A stretch of DNA of 64,000 nucleotides from Odontesthes bonariensis (lineage: Eukaryota; Chordata; Actinopteri; Atheriniformes; Atherinopsidae), in NCBI RefSeq assembly GCF_027942865.1, contig NC_134506.1, positions 14,282,436-14,346,435 on the forward strand. The letters are read 5' to 3'. A program made the translations under genes and the position numbers. Numbering within the stretch: position 1 is the first letter of the stretch; every line of letters begins with the position of its first letter. Below, piece by piece: positions 1 through 13,700 of the stretch. The notes under the pieces were generated by a model. That model saw only the letters and a list, made by a program, of their open reading frames with translations, made no database searches and was not told the origin of the DNA.

Positions 1-119
1 TGTCCCTAGGAGCATGGATGGTTGTGTGTCTCATTTGTCTCTGTGCAACCCTGTGATGGACTGGCGACCTGTCCAGGGTGTACCCCGCCTCTCGCCCAAT
101 GACAGCTGGGATAGGCTCT
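1..119 (+). mobile_element. 3' tail of a teleost L2/tRNA-SINE-like retroelement (truncated by window edge)
   Basis: Contains the widespread fish repeat core GACTGGCGACCTGTCCAGGG followed by GTACCCCGCCTCTCGCCCAA and CAGCTGGGATAGGCTC. The usual terminal part after 'GGCTC' is missing, so this copy is truncated at its 3' side. The same family recurs at 21424-21685 (minus) and 29181-29390 (plus). Family name is from recall, not a database search. Confidence 0.7.
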
Positions 120-3100
120 TATGGGAATTTTGTAATGTCTGTCCGTAGTCAAGTTCCTCAGGCTTCCGTGTCAAGACAACTTTCATTGTGTTTCATGCAA
201 TTTGCCAGAATATTCAGCAATTTCCCCCACTCAGAGTCTGTAGTCAGGCCTCTCTGCCATAACAACCTTACGTTAAAGCATTGACCAAAAAACAGAAAAG
301 TTTTTCACTCTATACATAATAAAAACTGTTTGGCATTTCTGTGAAATATCCAGATAGTCTAATTTGTGATTTTCTAAAGCTCCACAAAAATCTGGATGTT
401 ATACAACGTTTAGTTCTCAAAGCAATATTTTACCATCTCAATATAGATATAATTTTGCACACTCCTAAGCCTGCTGTTATTGCTGTAGGATGCTGTGCAC
501 GCGGCACATGGTCGACTCCCTCCGTGACTAAGAGACACAGGGATCTACAAGCTTTTTACTGTTTTGGAGCTGGTAATATATTTCTTGGATGGATAGGCTA
601 CATTAGCTACAAAAACTAACTAACTGATGCTTTCCTTGACACCAAGAATATATCAGCATTACCAGTCGTCCAATTTTACTCACACCTTTCTATTAAAGTG
701 CCGCCTCTTCATCTTTTCTCCCGTACAATTTGTGGTATGACATCTCCAGGAGTATTGTGGCGTTCATGTCATCCTTACTGTAATACAGTTACAGTAAAAC
801 AAACCATAGGTGTACTAACTGAAAATTACAGTTTGTAGGCCGGTCTGCAGCAGATTTTGAGAGAGAGGTTTGGTGGTTAATTCACTGACTTCTCTCGCTT
901 CACTAACTGTCACAAGATGTTTGTGAAGCAACAACTTTAACAGACTGTTGCACACTGTGTTAAGAGTCAGTGACTCAGTACCTCTAATCCACAAAACCTT
1001 TCCTTTGCTTTTCTTACTGGAACAAATACACTTAGGGATCCCTGTAAAAAGCTATAAACATAGAGGGGTAATTTAAAAGCAGAGAGATTCATGACGGGTC
1101 AGAGTTGTGTTACTTTACCAAGTGTAAAGACATGTGTGACTCATTTGCTTGGGACCTTTTCAGATTTTAAAGATGTGGCCCTTCAGATAACGTTACACTT
1201 GAGTGAATGTAATGGACCACTTGCGCAACATTTGAGAAGGGTTTTGAGGGAAAGATCATGCTGTACGTGGAAACATACAGTAAATTGGTTTGCAGCATCT
1301 TTTGCACAATTGAAGCTAAAACTTCCATTAACTGACTACATGTATGAGCTAGATAATTTGATAAAATAATGCTTAAATACTTATTCACTTGCAGATGTTA
1401 CCTTTTTAGATTTTTGTTTGGTTGTTGACAGTTAATCATTCATCTCTTTTGAGGCACCGGATGAAGGATATGGTGCTTGACAACCTTTATTGTTGACTGT
1501 TTTATATAAAATCAAAGTTGACACTGAGAGTGACATTGTAATATTTAAAGGGATATTCAAATTTATGTTTGTGTTCATGTCTGTACTTGCAGTACACAGC
1601 GGTCAGAGCGCTCTCAGTTAGGAGGATCGGAGAAAAATTCTGTGTGGAGTTTGCATGTTCATCAGAAATTCTGATGTGGGCGCTAAGCTAATAGTTATTC
1701 AGAATGGGGCAATAGAAGAGCAAATTTTCATCATGTAAAACCAACTCAAACCTAAATGTTGTAGTGGTCTGTGAGTACGCCATAGATAGCGATTTTTAAA
1801 CCTTATCAATTCTGACAGTTGTTTACTTTGTCACTATTTTCTCAAAAGAAGAAAGGTGCTATGCCTCACTGTATGTGTATGTATGTATAATAAAAATTAG
1901 TTTAAAAAGCCTTGAAGAGACACTTCCCATATTTTAAGTTCTTGCAAGCTATCCAACACGTCTGACACTACTCTGGATAGACTCAGCTGAATAACTTTTG
2001 CTCAAATTGCTGTGAAGTATTTTAGGTTTAGGTTTATTCCGGCTCTGAGTAACTGTTAGCATAGTCGTTGTTAGCCTGACCTCATGGTTACTGAATATGT
2101 TGGGTTGATTCTTGTCTTTAAAGGTTTCAAGTGAGGAGAAACATCTTCTTTTAATCATAACGTCTTTTCTCTCTGTGGTAATTCAATTCACTTTCAGTAA
2201 AACCATGTTATTGCAATGACTTGCTGGGGGTCCTGACCTTCTTTTCCCTCTGCTCTGCTTTTCTGGGGGTTCCGTGATAAAGGCTGCAAACAAAGAATTC
2301 CCCTGGTTGCATAACAACAGATTTCCTCTTGGGAAATGAAGGTTTACGGCTCTGAGATGTATCAAGTTCAGTTGCGTGTTCCCTCTCCCCCTCAGGGCCT
2401 CCCCTTTCTCCCTCTGCCCCAAAACCAACTCTCCACGTCGCACGAGACTCCCTTTCTGTTTGTCTTCGCCTGCCTTACTTCTCATTCCCCCCCTTTTTTG
2501 ATTTTCAGCTCTGTTGTTCACAGCTAGACTCAGACTTCACTCTTCATGTAGACATTGCCTTTGTCTGCACATGCAGCTTCTAATATGGGACACATGTGGT
2601 TCTCTGTTTATGCTTCCACAAAAATGCTGTTCTGCTCTTGTGAAGCATTGCAATGAAGAGGGAATTATTGTTATGGAATTATTCTTATTCCCAGGAGGTC
2701 CATCAAATTGCACAGTAGCTCTGTAATTGAATTATTCATGTCATGAAATTAAGAAGTATAGATAAGTAGGTAATAGAACATTACTCTAAATTGATAAGTT
2801 TTGCTTTGTGCTGTACTTTGAAGCCTAACAGAGTCATTCATTATAGAATTTTGAGTTTATTATCATAAGCCTCATCATTTGACCTGAAATTATTGCTACA
2901 TCTGGTAAGAAATAAACGGCATGCAGCTATTAATAAAACAAAATAAAAACTATTTAGACAAGCAGTTTAAACAGTTTACTTGCCTTTGGTCATTGACGGT
3001 ATTATGAGGCAATATGTTTTACTGTAATTTAACTGTTGTTACTGGTAACAGCTCTGTCCCTTTTTTTTTTTTCTCCAAATAATAAAATGGTTTGTGTTTT

Positions 3101-5423
3101 CAGGAGCATTTTGATAAACAATGTTAATACCTTTGAACACCATGTAAGTAACAATTTATGTGCCCAGTGTGACGATTCTCTCACAAAGTGGTTGGCTGCA
3201 GCTTCTCCTCGCCCGGCTGGGAATGCACAGCCTTGAGTCGGAAATTTGTTTACATTTTGAGCATGTTACAAATTATGTGCTAAGACTAACTTTGCGTGAC
3301 TTGGCAGAAGCCTTCACCTTGCTCAGATGTTGTTTGGGTCAAACGTATTTCAGAGGTTTGCTCTCTCAGTTTGACTGTCTTTATCTGACAGTGGTTCTCC
3401 AAGCCAGATGTGAACCCAGGCAAAAGGTAAAACTTCTTGATGTCGGTGAGCTTTTTTTGAGCCCGAACACTTGTGTTTACATGAGTATATGCATGCGATG
3501 GCACCCTGCCAATACGTCTGCAATATTTTCCTTCACTGACACTTTTACTTTATATTGTATAAACTTTGACCAGCTCGATATACTTTTTACATTCCATCAT
3601 AAATTTATAGATATATTGTATCTCTGAGCAATATCTCATCTCAACCTCCTTTGACAGATCAAAATATCTCATATTTTGTTTTTAGGATTTTCCAAGGACA
3701 CAAAAGATTTTCCAAGAGTTTATTTGTGCTGGATAATTAATCATCTTAAAGCCAACTTCAGCATCTCAAATTGAAACACTGCAGTTGCTTCATCAATGAT
3801 ACATTTTCACCAAAGGATTATGTGAATTCTAGAGTTAAAGTGTACAGTAAGCTCCCAAACAGTCATTTAGTCATCTAACAAGATCAAAATTACAGCAAAT
3901 AACAGATCAGACATTTTGTTTAAAAATTAGGCCAAGTTATGATTAAAGAAATTCAAAAGGTTCTGGTTGAATGACAATGTTGTCATCGTTATTAGCGATA
4001 GACAGAATAAATAGTTCATTCAAAATGCATAGTGCTGTTGCAGAGATGTGCTGATTTTTTTATTTTTTCATCACAGTATGTAAGCAAAATACAATTCTTT
4101 CTTTTCATTTTGCTCTCTAAAATGTTTTGTGCTCAATAGCATAGTTTCATTAACGGCAGGATGAAGGCTTTGTTCATATGATTCGCGTGCAGCTTTTCTT
4201 CATGAAAGTGCAAAAGCACAAAGTCTCAGAATAGAGCAGGTAAAAATACTTGAATATGTTGCAAAAACGACATCTTTCTTTCCACTGGATTTATTGTTGG
4301 GCAGACACTTGTTGACTTGTCCAAAAAAGGAACTCTATAAGCTAGTGTATATGAGTTTATTTTAAGGTCTGTTCTAGTGGAGAAAAACCCATGAATACAG
4401 ACTGTAAAACGGCTTCAACTGTTTCACAGTAAACGATCAACAATGATCAATGCACATTGTAAGAAAAAGTGACACTTTAACATATAACAAATCTGCTTTA
4501 TGTAAAGAAAAAAATAACTTATGATCATAAATGAAAAAGCAATTGCTGGGATAATGTTGGTGAAATGAGTATTTGATCATTTGTGGTGAATTAAATGGAT
4601 CTCCTGGTATATTATTGATTGGAATGTCTGAACAGAAACGAAAGAAAATCTCTATACAAATAAATATGTGATCTTTTAGTGTACAAGATTATTAACTTTG
4701 TAAGAGATTATATAGTCTACACATTAACTATGTTGTTCAATTTGTGTTTAAATCTAGAGATCTCTTAAGCAGCAGCAGAATGTTTTAGCATTTCAAAATC
4801 ACACCTTTATAATGAAAAGGGAGTCAATGAGCAGCTTCAGTGTGTTTGACCAGAGTCTGGTCTTCTGCAGAAAGGACAGACAGACCAAAACACATCATTC
4901 ACAAATGGCTTGCTTTATGTGTGCTATTTATTCATTCTATTAGTGGATATGCTATTTTCGTTTATTGCGCAGTTGGGTGTACTTTAAGCATTTGTAATTA
5001 AAAAGACAAGTCCAGCTTGCTTCAGCACTACTTGGTCAAGCCAAAGATTCATTCTGGACCTTTCTATTGATTATACAGGTCTCCTCATCTCGCAGGGTGT
5101 GGATTTTCTTTGGAAAAGGGTTCTGTACTGATTGTGTGTAGTACATTTTTCTGTTTGGAAAACACTTTACATATTTTACTGAATTAAAAATGCCAATAAC
5201 ACTGATATTTTGGGATGGTGTTGTCGTACTTGAAGTTGACTGGGGCAATTTAATCCGAACATCTGAGTCTTGTTGTTTTCTGTTATTAAAATGATATAAA
5301 CGATTTTCTAATCTATAATTCAAAGAGAGTGGAGTGTGATGTTGGTAATGAGGCTATGTGTGTCTGCTAACATGTATATGTGACTGAAATCATAAACAAT
5401 TTGCAGCTCAGTCCTTTGCTTTT
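120..5423. other. Gene-free region downstream of fgf7
   Basis: AT-rich sequence with only chance open frames, the longest being 155 codons at 3160-3627 with no recognisable domain. Apart from the small repeat fragment near 1.65 kb I see no gene, RNA gene or complete mobile element. The part nearest 5424 should hold the fgf7 3' UTR, with AATAAA candidates at 4961-4966 and 4927-4932 on the minus strand. Confidence 0.5.
1639..1670 (+). mobile_element. Small fragment of the same L2/SINE-like repeat
   Basis: The string CTGTGTGGAGTTTGCATGTT matches the internal part of the common fish repeat. Only about 30 bases are recognisable and the flanks have decayed. Confidence 0.35.
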
Positions 5424-8400
5424 TCACTCCACTCTCCTCTCCTCTTCCTTGCATTGCATTGGGATGAAGTGAGATGACACATGCTCCCTCCTGGTCTTCT
5501 TCCCTCGCATTGGCCTTCCTTTCTGAGACAGGGCTATGAACATTGCTTTGCCATTTTTAGTCCACTTTGCAGAGGAGTAAGCGTTGAAGTAGTTTTCTAG
5601 GAAAACCTCCTTGAAGTTGCAGTTTTCATTGTAGATCCTCTGTAATGGAAATATAACAAACCATTATTGCTATGTGGTGCGCAGTTTCCAGCATTTGTCT
5701 TTGTTGTCAGCTCTTGGTCATGATGATTACAATGGATATAATGAACTCTTGTTTTCTGTTACTGCGGGATCACGGAGTGGCTGAAAAAAAGCACATGATT
5801 TTCTCATTGAGGATAAATATTACCTTGCCTTGCAGCTGTCCAGCCTTGTTCATACAGATATAATACTGGCTTTTCACACCTTTGATAGCCAGAATGCCGC
5901 CCTCAGAAACAGTTCTGATCTCCAGGATACCTGCCAGATAGTCAGACGGTCAGGAAAAAGAGACACATTGCAGGACAGATAAGAAACTGTCAACATCCAT
6001 CCTTCACCCCAGCTCTGCGCTGCACTCTACATTCATCTTCATTAAAAAAGGAGATGGAAGTTCCTGTGATTAATCAGTCTGTGGTCTCTCTGGCTTTGTT
6101 CAAGTCCTGTTAACTTGCCTGGGTGGCCATTACACAAACCACAACCTATGCCATTGCACATATGGGAGACAGATTAGGCCTCTCTCCCCTGGGATTGAGA
6201 AAACTACCTCCTGGCATGTGCTTTGCACGCTACAGTTGAGGTCTGCTCTTCAAATTTGTGGAAGGGTAAAAACACACATGAAAGGCTATTTTGCTTTGTG
6301 ATTTTTAAAGATTTTGCAACTTATGAATAAATGATAGTGCTTTGTTAGATTTGTAAAAACGCAAACCACTTTAGTAAAGCCACAGTGTGCCCCGTGGAAT
6401 GTGAATACATTTTATGTATCATGTAATCTAACAAATACACTGGCCAAAAATTATTTATCCAGAAGTCATATGTCCATAAAGTTAGATGACAATAGAGTGT
6501 AATTGTGGACGCCCTTACACACATCATACACTGTTTGCCTTTTGATTAAGGGTATGATGTTTACAAATGACAGATATGTAGCTGTAAAACTGAAAGGCTT
6601 TGTGTTACGCAAATATGTATTTTGGAAAAACAACAAGCTACAGATGACAGATTTTCTGGTACACAAAAACCTTGTAATTTCCATTGTTTCACTGCTGAAA
6701 TTTTCTCATTTGACAGGCAGAGGGAGAAAAAGGGGAAAAGTCTATCAAAGCTCTTCAGAAAGACATTGAGCATGCATGCATTTTAGTGTTTGCTAGATCA
6801 CAAACAGATGGCAGTCTCCCAATCGTGGAATGTTGTTTTAGCTCTGCTTGCACTTTATATTGGACTTAATAAGTCTGCCCTTTCACTGTTTGCTCATATT
6901 CGCTTAACTTGATTGAATTTTTTCACCATGACTTTAGGTGAACTTGATCTCAAATCCCTGATTCAATTAACGCCAGCGGACCATTTGTTTCCTAATAACG
7001 CTTACAAGCTGAAGATGTAACTGCATCTCATACTGTGTCAGTGTTTACCATAAATGTGTAACAGATACAGGCTTTTGGTGCGCAGTGAAAATATGAAACT
7101 CATTTTCACTCACGTCCATGCACATTCTGTAAAAATGTTGGCGCTTTAGCAGTCCTCAGCTTCAACAGATTTTGTATCACACACTGAACATTCGTAGATA
7201 AACAAATAAGTGGGTAACGCCTAATTGTGCCTTTTCTGAACAGAGTTCAGCTTTCAGGCTTTTACATTTACTGGTAAGAATGCTGAAGACAGCAATGCAT
7301 GATTGTGCTAGTTGGTATTCATTTTGAATGCTTTGTATGAAGTTCTATAGAATTATACTGAGAGGATTTCTGATCTGACACATAGAACACAGCTGATTAC
7401 CTGTTGTCAGGTTAAAATTTGCAAAGCAAGTTTAATCCATAGTCCCACTTAAATTACAAATACCCGTTACATTCATTAGGTAGAACGTCAACAGTGACGA
7501 GAGCAGTCAGAGCACAACCTCCACCAAAGCCAAAGCTGTGTTTAAACCTTTTAACTAAAGCTATCCTGATCTGCACCCAAATTTAACGAGTGCCTCATTT
7601 GCCTGTGCTCTGAATCTTCACCAAGTTTAACGAAATTCAGCTCAGCAGTTTTTGCACAATCATGTTAATGAACACAATGAAAGATCGCACACTTCGACTT
7701 TCGCTTTTCCTTGCACTGAAAAGTCTTATTAGAGATCTATTAGAGATCCTTAGGCTCAAATATACTTATTTTTTGCCATGTGGTTAAGTTTTTAGTTTAA
7801 TCCTTTTAAACTTTGCCATTTGTAGGGTTTAGAGATTTTTGACTGCATCTTTGTTGTTTGTCTATTTTTGTTTGCTTTTGATGTGTTTATACATTTAGAG
7901 CAAAATTGTACAGGCAGATAGCAAAATATTCCTAACAATATACAGTTTTAAAGAAACATCTGTACATAATCTAATTTATTTGATGATGTCAAGTACAAGC
8001 ATTAGATTTTAGCTCTCTCAACAGAAAGTTTCAGGAAAACACAACAAATTCACAGGCAATTAGATTTATGATCCAAGCAACGATTTGAAAGATAATAAAG
8101 AAAGAACAAATGTGTTGTTTGGTGAAAACACATAAGCCTTTAGTTACAGAGGAAAAATGAAAAGCAGAAACCAAAAAGAAGATTCAGATTTAGTTTTTTT
8201 CTTTTTTTTCTTCCTCTTTTTTGTCAGAAAAACCTTTATACAAACGACTTTTACACTTCTGTTTTTAGTGCAGTCAGAAATATGAGTCCAGATCTATGTC
8301 CAAACAAGGCTGGCAACATCAAATAAGCGTTGACTAAATTTATTGAGCCACATATGGGTCTTAATTCTTCTGTCTTTCATTGCCAGTTGTTGCACAAGCA

Positions 8401-9589
8401 TCTTTCCAATGAGCCGTCTCTCTTTAAAGCCAACATTCCAGTCTTCGCCACATTGTCAGATAGGAGGAAATGATAACTATGTTAAACATCCTTGCTTTGA
8501 TTGAGACATGTTTTTGTAAACTTTAAATTTTCGAAAATGTTGGACACTAACAACTTGCTGTTAAATTACAGTTATTGTAGCTAACTGTAAAATAAAAATG
8601 TCATTCATTGATTGTATTAGTCATAAATTTTGCCTTTAGTTGTAGCAAACGGTATTTTTGGGTCAGACAAGGCATGTTGTCTGTCTCTGTGAGAGATGTC
8701 AGATGCTAATCTTAGGTTAGTAAGACATTTGAACTTCATAGTTTTTTTTTTCATTTAAAGAAAATGACTAATTCTTTGTTCCCAAATCTCAATCTGACAC
8801 CAAGTTTATGCAGCCGTAATTAAGCTGGACAAATGTGAGTCATTGCCATGTGGGTCTGGGACCGCTGATACCTGGCACCCTTAAGTCTTCAAGAGCCTTC
8901 AGTTTACCTCATTGCAGCCTGTGTTTGGTGTTAACAAGCCAAAACCCCCACCTGCTTTATTTTACCTCTGTCACTTTGGCTGCTCTACCAAAGACAAATG
9001 ACTCATTAACACTGTTATTACACTGAGGCGAGTGCGATACAATAACATCTCCCACGTGCTTCTGTCACCTTGACAAGCAGAAGATTCTTTACTGACTGAG
9101 TGGAAAGATCTCAAACCTAAACATTCAAAGTTTCATACTCTAAAGTTTAAGTGAATCCACATTTAGAACATTTTTTTCTGGCACATTTGTCATGGCTGTA
9201 TTAAGTAACACTAACAGAGAATATCCTAATGAACCTCAGCTGTTATTATTGGACACAACGAAAGAAACAAGATTTGTAAATCTAAAGAAAGAGTGATACT
9301 CACTGTGGCAGTTGGTGGGATCTTGAGTCCCGTTGATATTGCCAGAGTCATCAATTGTTAGGAACCACTGCGTGCGGCTGAACAACTGTCGAATACGCAC
9401 ATCTCCTCCCTCCATGTAATCATAGTTCCTTGTGTGGCGCTCATGTTTGGAGCAGTTCATGATGGCGGCAAGTTGTTCTGGAGTGCAGTCACTATAGACC
9501 ACACACACACTGCCAAACAGGAAGATTGCGTGCAGGTAGAGTCCCGAGAACAGATTCTGAAGGTTCCATGTCAGCATCCATTTGCGCAT
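5424..9589 (-). CDS. fgf7: Fibroblast growth factor 7 (keratinocyte growth factor), 3 coding exons
   Basis: Secreted paracrine growth factor; in vertebrates FGF7 is made by mesenchyme and acts on epithelial FGFR2b with heparan sulfate. Coding exons in transcript order: 9304-9589, 5824-5930 and 5424-5639, with canonical GT-AG borders, giving 202 aa (human 194). Residues 1 to about 31 form a hydrophobic signal peptide. Family landmarks follow: TPEQ, the N-glycosylation site [25 protein letters not shown], a second NGT sequon, then [30 protein letters not shown] and the basic heparin-binding stretch RGKKTRREH. The start ATG matches the MxKWxLTW start of FGF7 and has A at -3. The tail runs about 8 residues past the usual 'FxPM' end and is rich in Glu and Arg. 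AATAAA candidates on this strand lie near 4961-4966 and 4927-4932. FGF10 and FGF22 are the nearest alternatives, but the N-terminus is specifically FGF7-like. Confidence 0.95.
5931..9303 (-). other. fgf7: fgf7 intron 1
   Basis: A 3.4 kb intron with donor GTGAGT and acceptor CTGGCAG. Short open frames inside it match nothing known. No transposon with recognisable ends was seen. fgf7 intron 2 is only 184 bp (5640-5823). Confidence 0.75.
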
Positions 9590-9947
9590 TATAATACAAT
9601 ACAGTGGGGATCAATGAACAACATACTGAAATGCGAGATTGAGAGCGATGTGCTATCCCTCAGCCCAGCAACCCCCCTGATCCCTGTCTTGTTAGCTTCA
9701 GATCCTTGTTTCTGTAGAAGGGATTCCTGGTGGGATGTTGTGACAGAGCGTTTAATGAGAAGACTTTGTGAGGCTGGCTTTGGGTGGCTGGTGAGGAGTC
9801 TCACGAAGAAGACAGCTGACAGTGTCAGGAGATGATGTTTGCGGTTAGTCCTCAGTAACAGTGCATATTGACTGCTCCATCCTCTTGAGACCATAGTCCG
9901 GCAAACAGCGTCATAATCCAGGTTAAGAATTGTTGTAGAGGATGTCA
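9590..9947 (-). other. fgf7: Probable 5' leader part of the fgf7 first coding exon
   Basis: Upstream of the fgf7 ATG, a pyrimidine-rich tract followed by AAAG forms a good splice acceptor whose AG is at 9949-9948, so this coding exon probably begins at 9947 with about 358 nt of leader. An upstream frame opens with ATG at 9894 and stops with TAA at 9591-9589; the final A of that stop is also the A of the fgf7 ATG (TAATG). Inferred from sequence signals only; the transcription start is unknown. Confidence 0.45.
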
Positions 9948-10346
9948 CTTTAGAATAGAAAAGAAACAAAGAACTGTTTCATTTTTGAGAAATGGTATAT
10001 TTACAAATTAAAGGACAAATTTTAAAAAAATAATTAAATGAGAGCTGGAAAAAGCCCAGCTCTGTAGTGGAGCTGTTGCAAAACACATTTTGAATAATTT
10101 CTGGTTTCACGTGTCTGTACAATTTTTCATTGTATATTTCCTAATAGTGACGAAAAAATGTTGTGGTGCACACTGACAGACATGTGGCTCCCTGTCAAAG
10201 ACCCAAAACAGGGAAATATTTCATTCAGGCTATTGAATTGCTCCCCAAACCATGCTCTCCTCTGTGTGAACATATGTACATATGTGAATAAACAAAATAC
10301 ACTCCTATTCTTAAAATAAATAAAAATCTGTAGTTTGATGACTTAC

Positions 10347-10690
10347 ACGTGCTCTTAGTGATGATAGGAGTTGTCAGATGTGTGTTCCTTTCCAGCCAGA
10401 ATTCTAATGCGAAGACTCTTTGGGTCTAAAGCCGTGGTCTCAGTGGTAAACCAAGTCCAGTGATGCAGTAAAGTAGAGCAAGAGCTGGGAGCTTCTGTCA
10501 GGTCCCATGTATGTTTCTCTGATTCTGGCAGGCTGACTCTGTGCATCATCTACTGTTGCTGTGTACTCTGCTTAGATAAATGCCTCCTGCTGACCTCACT
10601 TGAGAGCAATTAGATCCCAACCAGTCAGCTGTCCCTGGCTGAGATGCAGTGGAGAAACACCCTCTGCCTGCCTCTCACTGTCACTCACTC
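10347..10690 (-). other. fgf7: Possible non-coding first exon and promoter area of fgf7
   Basis: A strong donor (GTAAGT, 10346-10341) pairs well with the acceptor at 9949-9948, giving a leader intron of about 400 bp. Human FGF7 also has a non-coding first exon. A TATA-like TTTATAG lies just upstream on this strand near 10711-10717. The upper boundary is a guess. An open frame at 10355-10549 lies inside this exon but resembles no known protein. Confidence 0.3.
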
Positions 10691-10719
10691 ACCAGACATG
10701 AGAGGGAGCTATAAACTCT

Positions 10720-13700
10720 TGGAATACCAGACTCTCCTCGGTATGCACTCATAAGTACTTTAAGAACATTTGCATACACACTCATTCTTACAGAATTTGC
10801 TATGACCCCTCTGAGCTATCCTTGTAAAACCTTAGATAGGTAATGCTTTGCATATTAGAGATCTCATAGGGACTCACATTCTTTTGGATGTTTTTTCATA
10901 TATGCTCTTATGACAAAGAATTTACTTCCTATCATTTTAAATGTCACAATTAATTAGGGGTTTTACTCAGCCGCTCTATATCATTGGTAAGGATTTATTG
11001 ACTTGAGTAAAAGACTTCAAAGAAGTCCTTTAGTTCTCATTCTTATAGAGTGTAATAGTGGGAAGCAATAAGTTATGGCTGGCAGGTATCCATCCAAGGG
11101 GAGAAAAACAGAAGACATCACTGCTGAGAGGTAGTCATCTCCATGTCAGGGGTCATGCACTCTTTCACTTTTCTTGTTTGTATTTAAAGTCACAATTTAT
11201 TGCTCTACATACCTGGCCTTTCCTTGGACTCACTACTTCAAAAGTTTATATGGGCCCTAATGATCCGCTCCCCTGGGAAGGTCAGGACTGCAGGCCTGAG
11301 AGAGGGGGACTTCTGGCCGCAGCAGGTCTCCTTCTCATCTCTAAACTGATGGTCATAAAGACCTGATCTATTAGTTGTCACTTTGGCCTGTTCAGCTGTC
11401 CCTTTTATCACCTCAGATAGTTCATGCTCTGTTCTTTTGAATGCATAGGCCATGGGAGCACCACATCAGGAAAACACCATTTTAGAAATACTAGACAGAT
11501 TCACATAAAATTGACTGTTTATAGCCTAGATTTTGATAAATCCATTTTACTCCTGAACAAGAATATTATTTCATATTGTACAAGTGATTGGGAGAAAATA
11601 TTTTACGAATATATTTAACTTTCGTGTGTCGAAGGGAATTGCTTTCCCTGAGGAGGTGTGTTGTCATGGGCATGTAGCACCTGGTAAGTCCCCTGGGGCG
11701 TATAGTTTCAATGAGAGGGACCAGGCAAAGTGATTCCGAAGCCAATGTGAAATGGTCTCAAAAGACATGAATGACCTTGCCTGGAATTTGAAATTTGGAC
11801 TCCCCACCTGTAGACAGGCCTGTGAACAGACTTTGCAGGTGAGACCTTAGTCGAAGCTTAAGACAATGCATAATGTCCATGTTGGCTGATTTCATGTGAA
11901 TATTTGTGTATGGTTATACCTCCATAATGAGGCCAGTCCCTTGGCTTTGAAATATCACCTTCTTGCAGAGAAAGGACCTGTAGACAGTTGTGCTAGTGCA
12001 GAAGGTTGATCGAAATCATCTTTTCGATGGAGACTGATTTCAGTCCCCTTCACATATACCTCAGATGACAGGCAGTGAGGAAATAAGAGGGATGTAAGGT
12101 TTCATTGAACAACCCAGAGGGCTGCTGTGTTTGTTATTCTACAAGAGAGCAAGAAGGTCACTATTGTACATCTTTATGTTTGAGTGTTGAAGGCTCTGCC
12201 TTTCATCTGTTTTTAGGAGTATCCGGCCCTTGTGGTTGGTGACCGGAGACAGTGTTAGGAAGACATAACCTTGTAATAACCATGTCTATCTTCTTCTAGA
12301 GGTCAATGATTTAAGCTCCATGCTGTCATTATTCAGTGGTACTTGAAGGTCATGAACTTTTCTTTTTGAATTAATTCTATCCCAAATTAGTTAAAATCTC
12401 TTCAGGTCTTTTTCCAAGTCAGTCTTTATACACCAAGCCAACAGTCTGCGGTCTGGCATATCACGAGCATCAGTGAACACTAAGACCAATAAAGAAAGTC
12501 TAAGTCCTAGACTGTCTTAATCTTCTTGATCAATGTCAAAATCTTCCAACACTCTAGGTTATTTTCACAACCTATTACCAACATGACTTTGACCTGCATG
12601 CATTGGAAAATACAGGGAATGATCACTTTTTCAATTACTCTGAGAGATCTCTTCCGCTTATCTCTTTGAGTGCGTATCCACATACAGAACATTTCCACAC
12701 ATGAACACTAAAGATTTCTAGGTGAAAGTGCAAACAAATTGGTACAGTCTTTTACCACAGTTGCTGTTCACACGGTACATCATAGCTGGAAACAAGCTGG
12801 AGCCAGTGTGGGGGAACGGGTGTCTAGAGCACACAAGACGCAGCAAGTGATGCAGAAGCGACAGTGTGGAAATCACTGTGTTCTCTTGCAACAAGTTGAG
12901 GATGGATGTAGGCTATATCTGTACGCAAAAGTAGGTTGCAGGTGGAAAGTAGCATAGGGCCTACAGGTCAGTAGAACGGACGAACTCCTAAGTCCTAAGG
13001 GGCTGGGTGGAAATTTGTGTGTGCCATTGCTCTGGAACACCTCTGGAACACTGAAAGACTTCTGTTCAAGTGTGAAAGAGGCTATAGATTGTTTCTGATA
13101 CAAAAGCACTGGCACAGCACTGGTCTGTGCTTCCTGACAGCTTTTCATCAAAAAAGACACTGAGGTTATTTGTCTGTTTATCTAATTTCTATCTATATTA
13201 CAAACATTGTGTCAATACAAATTCCCAAATCCAAAACAATTGTTTTATGATAAAACAGCATTAGCTACCTCTTTGCTACGTATGATCCATTTGGAAGTCT
13301 ATCATTTGTTTCCATGAGCACCAAAAGACACTTGCCCTCATATTGCCAATGGATTAGCTTTGATGCAACTTGATATGACCGCTTTAATGCAAGGAGATTT
13401 TAGGTGCATGACACGATTTGGGACAGCAATATGGTGAATCGGGATTTTGTACAAGAACCCTAGCCCGGTTCCAGACTTGTTTTAGGTTAAATGAGGGGCA
13501 GTTTTTTAGGAGGGCTTTCTGTTGGCAAGTGGTTTAATTTCCATAGCATATAGTTCAGGGAGAAGGTTAGCCCTGCAGCGTGCCTGTGTGTTCATTACTG
13601 TCACCTGGTGGACAGATGGCTGTTCGTTTTCATTTTAACAGGAATTTTCAGCTTTGTCCTCATCATGTTATTAATATTATCTCCAGCATCATTCAGTGTC

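Noticed and set aside
3160..3627. 155-codon plus-strand open frame downstream of fgf7
   Set aside because: No domain, no splice or promoter context, composition like its surroundings; expected by chance in 64 kb.
8565..8605. Repeated TTACAGTT/AACTGTAA motifs suggestive of a palindromic fish MITE
   Set aside because: The match is too short and scattered (also near 780 and 3015) to define an element.
9434..9835. 133-codon plus-strand frame
   Set aside because: Antisense to fgf7 exon 1 and its leader; no homology of its own.
12100..12700. Minus-strand stretch with few stops (about 190 codons), possibly an old retroelement
   Set aside because: No reverse transcriptase, integrase or other motif could be identified, and stop frequency is close to chance.
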